The position numbers and the translations under genes were made by a program. Positions 61,405 to 64,000 of a stretch of DNA of 64,000 nucleotides are shown here, piece by piece (positions within the stretch are counted from its first letter, which is position 1; every line of letters begins with the position of its first letter). The stretch is from Branchiostoma floridae (Eukaryota > Chordata > Leptocardii > Amphioxiformes > Branchiostomatidae). Location: assembly GCF_000003815.2 (NCBI RefSeq), contig NC_049988.1, forward strand, positions 18,549,598-18,613,597. The letters run 5' to 3'. The notes beneath the pieces are model-generated. The model had not been told where the DNA came from and searched no databases. It saw only the letters and a program-made list of their open reading frames with translations.

Positions 61405-61690
61405 ATAACCCAGTGTTCTAGCCAGCCTGAAATGCTTTTCTGTCCCCTGGATTTTGAATGGAAATCCTGTCAATGGGGCAACGATCCTGTGGTGGGCCAG
61501 GGGAATGCTCCCCGGGAAAATTTTGAAATCCAGACACTGAAACGCTACATGAATTCCCTTTCTTTTGAGGGGCAAATTTTGCTGGTAGACTCAGCTTGGT
61601 TCAATAAATATGGATGGAATGGGCAGAAGTTTTGTTCGTCCACAACAGCAAAATTTTGTCAAAGGATGCTGGGTAGAACCTGGTATAATC
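61405..61690 (-). repeat. Dispersed repeat, family 4, inverted copy
   Basis: CCCCGGGAAAATTTTGAAAT, GGGGCAAATTTTGCTGGTAG and ACTCAGCTTGGTTCAAT are the inverse of the copy at 56269-56575. Confidence 0.8.
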
Positions 61691-61699
61691 ACTGTTAGT

Positions 61700-61998
61700 T
61701 TATTTTGCATACCCAGTAAACTGCATTATGGCGCAACACACCAGGTTTGTACTGAACAGTACAAGCTGCGTATCGGGACAGATTTTATTTGATCCACTTA
61801 CGCTTACACCAGGAAAGACCCCTACTCTTTTTGATAAGTGCGGCGGGTTCTTTAAAATGCTCAAGGTATGGCTCTCCTCATCTGAGTGAAGTGAAGAGTC
61901 ATGTTCCTTTCCCATGGACACAAGGTTGGTGACACATCAACAGATCGAACCCAGAACCTCTGGGTTATGAATCGAACACCCTGCCAATTGTACGGTAT
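61700..61998 (-). mobile_element. tRNA-derived SINE, family 2
   Basis: Same order as 31960-32342: GCATACCCAGTAAACTGCAT, ACCAGGTTTGTACTGAACAG, CTCTTTTTGATAAGTG.GG, ATCGAACCCAGAACCTCTGG and GAACACCCTGCCAATTG. Part of the middle is deleted. Confidence 0.7.
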
Positions 61999-62039
61999 TT
62001 GTACCATACAACTCAACTAAAAACCAGTTTCTGTATGTG

Positions 62040-62160
62040 TAGCTGTATATCAGGTATAACTGCCCTACGATATGACACACCAGTTTCTGTATCTGTCTAG
62101 CTAGTATATAACCACCTTTCTGGATAACACACCAGCTTTTGTATCTGTATCTGTACAACA
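62040..62160. repeat. Short imperfect tandem repeat
   Basis: ACACACCAGTTTCTGTATCT and ACACACCAGCTTTTGTATCT, with GTATAACTGCCCT/GTATATAACCACC, recur about every 55-60 bp. A related phrase is at 60178-60232. Confidence 0.65.
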
Positions 62161-62162
62161 GG

Positions 62163-62388
62163 TAACGCTACTTCACCTTTATCCGTGGGGTAACCTATAT
62201 CCGTTGTTTGATAAAAACAGAGTATATAGGGATAATACATGTAATTCCACGGACTGTGGCTCTAAATTGCAATACATGTATTTTCAAAATTTTGCAGTTT
62301 AAAATCACCGTCTGTCGCTCCTTAATACAGTGTTTTTGAAAATAACGGATATAGTTTATCCCACGAATAAAGGTGAACTAGCGTTATA
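62163..62388. repeat. MITE, TAACGCTAGTTCACCTTTAT family
   Basis: TAACGCTACTTCACCTTTAT-CCGTGGGGTAACCTATATCC on the left is mirrored by GGATATAGTTTATCCCACGA-ATAAAGGTGAACTAGCGTTA on the right. Confidence 0.85.
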
Positions 62389-62546
62389 ACCGCCCATGGA
62401 GAATTTCCTGAGCAGCCTTTGTAACCCCTGCTTTGCCTAATGAGTCAGCAAGTCAAACTCAGCCAAAGCTCGATGATTCTGACTTAGAGAGAAGAGATAC
62501 TGGTACAGTGGGCTTAGTTCAGTACCTAGCCTAGCCCTGAACAAAC

Positions 62547-62712
62547 TACTGTAAATGCAGAAATGTTCGCGGTGGATTAATGTTTCTATTATCATCGATG
62601 GTATTAGACTGCAGTCTATGGTGTTACCGCAAACTTTAATCCACACCGCGAAAAGTCCCTTTTCCCGCTACCGCGAAATTAAATCACCGCAAACTTAAAT
62701 GCATCTACAGTA
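62547..62712. repeat. MITE, TACTGTAAATGC family, copy 1
   Basis: TACTGTAAATGCAGAAATGT...GCGGTGGATTAA and CGCAAACTTAAATGCATCTA-CAGTA are inverse. The interior has ATTAGACTGCAGTCTA. Confidence 0.85.
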
Positions 62713-62724
62713 CTTAAACAAAAT

Positions 62725-63640
62725 TGGTACGTCCGTGTGGGTGGGAAGGAATATCATTAGAACTACCAAGGATCCACCAACACAATATCATTTCACTGGG
62801 AAAAGTCGCGATAACATCCTTCTAGAACCCGAAGATGTCTTTTACTACAACAATATAAAATTTCAATGTAACTGTGTGTGTGGTGGGTGAGGAAGGCATA
62901 TCATGAGAAATACAAACTTCAAGAATCCACCCACACATATCTTTTCACCAAGAAGAGTCACAATGACCCACTTCCTTCTAGAAACACTGTCAAGGAGGTC
63001 TTCCTCTATGACGATAAAGACACTGTATCTCCTTGCAAGTGTGGGTGGGGAAGGCATAGCATGAAACCTTTTGTGAGGATATCCTCTTCCACTACAACTT
63101 CAAAGACAATGAAATTTCCGTTTAAGCGTGGGTGGCGAAAACGTAGTAGGAAATCTACCAAGGATCCACCCACACGTTTCATTACTTTACAAGGACAAGT
63201 CACGATGACCTGCTTTAGGCAACAACAAAAACGTTGGAAGATGTCTTCTACTATGACTGTGTAGACCAGGGTTGTAGTCAGCACCCATCCTTACGTCCTT
63301 TGACAGAATTCTGCAGCTGGGGACGGAAGAAAATTTTTCCCATTCTGTCCTCTGTGAGCAAAATTTAATCCTTAAAATGCAGGAAATAGCATTTCAGAGG
63401 GTCTAGGTTTCAAAATTTTCCTTGGGAGCATGCCCTTGATCCCCCTAGGAACGCTGTGCCAAAGCCATTCAAAATCGAGGGGACGGGACAGAAAATGATT
63501 TCTGGCTGGCTACAACAGTGGGTGTAGACACTGTAAAAGTCACTACATGTAGTTTCCATGTAAGCACGGATGGGGAGACACCGCGCGAAAACTACCTAGC
63601 ATCCATTTTACCATCCATTTTATCATTTAAGTGTGAGTAG
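62725..63640. repeat. Irregular tandem array, unit about 145-165 bp
   Basis: GTGTGGGTGGGGAAGGCATA-TCATGAGAA, CAAGGATCCACCCACAC, TTCTAGAA...GATGTCTT and ACTACAACTT recur at about 62733, 62877, 63037 and 63128, and at 63567 after the insertion of a family-4 repeat (63266-63519). Its last units continue on both sides of the MITE at 63693 to the window end. Confidence 0.75.
63266..63519 (+). repeat. Dispersed repeat, family 4, copy inserted in the tandem array
   Basis: CAGGGTTGTAGTCAGCACCC, AGAATTCTGCAGCTGGGGAC, TTTCAGAGGGTCTAGGTTTC and AAAATTTTCCTTGGGAGCAT match the copy at 56269-56575. Confidence 0.8.
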
Positions 63641-63692
63641 AAAAAACATAGCCATGATAACTGCCAAGGATACCCCAACACACCCTATTAGT

Positions 63693-63904
63693 TACTGTAA
63701 ATGCAGAAATGTTTGTGGTGGATTAATGTTCGCGGTTTTCGCGGTGACCACTTTGCCGCAAACTTCAAACCACCGCAAACGTTTTTCTATTATGGTATTA
63801 GATTGCAGTCTATGGTTTTACCGCGAACTTAAAACCACCGCGAAAAGTCCCTTTTCCTGCTACCACGAAATCAAATCCCCGCGAACTTCAATGCATTTAC
63901 AGTA
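63693..63904. repeat. MITE, TACTGTAAATGC family, copy 2, inside the tandem array
   Basis: TACTGTAAATGCAGAAATGT and ACTTCAATGCATTTACAGTA termini. CGCGGTTTTCGCGGTGACCA lies inside. It is bordered on both sides by pieces of the array (CAAGGATACCCCAACACACC on the left, ACTAGAACTAGAAAGACATC on the right). Confidence 0.85.
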
Positions 63905-64000
63905 TTTCAATAGAAAAAGCTACAACAACCTGTGCATAGAAACCTTGACTGAGGTTGTCTTTCACTAGAACTAGAAAGACATCAAAATTTCCACTTAACA

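Noticed and set aside
56663-64000. Exons for the Epac DEP domain or first cAMP-binding domain
   Set aside because: I searched by eye on the minus strand for the conserved segment before VKREL and for DEP motifs and found none. They probably lie beyond the right edge, although short exons can be missed.

Overview
The window is eukaryotic genomic DNA from an invertebrate animal. It has many short phase-consistent exons, GT-AG introns, tRNA-derived SINEs, LINE 3' ends with ATTC tails, many short palindromic DNA transposons (MITEs), micro- and minisatellites, and one assembly gap of Ns (19225-20028). The chordate-like Epac protein and the repeat style are most consistent with amphioxus (Branchiostoma). 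That assignment is inference, because no database could be searched.

Only two protein-coding loci can be supported with confidence. (1) On the + strand near the left end are the last two coding exons (5886-5990 and 6502-6686) of a death-domain protein, with a probable 3'UTR reaching an AATAAA at 8862. A signal-peptide-like exon at 926-1080 may or may not belong to it. (2) On the - strand, 21 exons between 56662 and 25324 encode the last 664 residues of Epac (cAMP-activated Rap exchange factor, RAPGEF3/4 orthologue). They cover most of the second cAMP-binding domain, REM, Ras-association and CDC25 GEF domains and the natural stop codon. All splice phases were checked and join in frame. The first cAMP-binding domain and the DEP domain are not seen and should lie beyond the right edge. 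A phase-compatible short exon at 57197-57268 could be an alternative start.

Layout: 1-9 kb, death-domain locus with MITEs in its intron and probable 3'UTR; 9-19 kb, repeat-rich intergenic DNA with a truncated LINE (10746-11942) and a degenerate satellite (16440-17525); 19.2-20.0 kb gap; 20.3-23.2 kb, an antisense LINE end and MITEs; 23.3-25.3 kb, probable Epac 3'UTR; 25.3-56.7 kb, Epac exons and introns; 56.7-64 kb, probably Epac 5' intronic DNA with minisatellites, SINEs and MITEs.

The most notable observations are all in Epac. One intron (43159-47921) has the signature of a minor-spliceosome AT-AC intron, and it holds a foldback of about 2 kb and a GC-rich tandem repeat. At five places an exon edge (splice donor, splice acceptor or stop-codon end) has been duplicated into the adjoining non-coding DNA.
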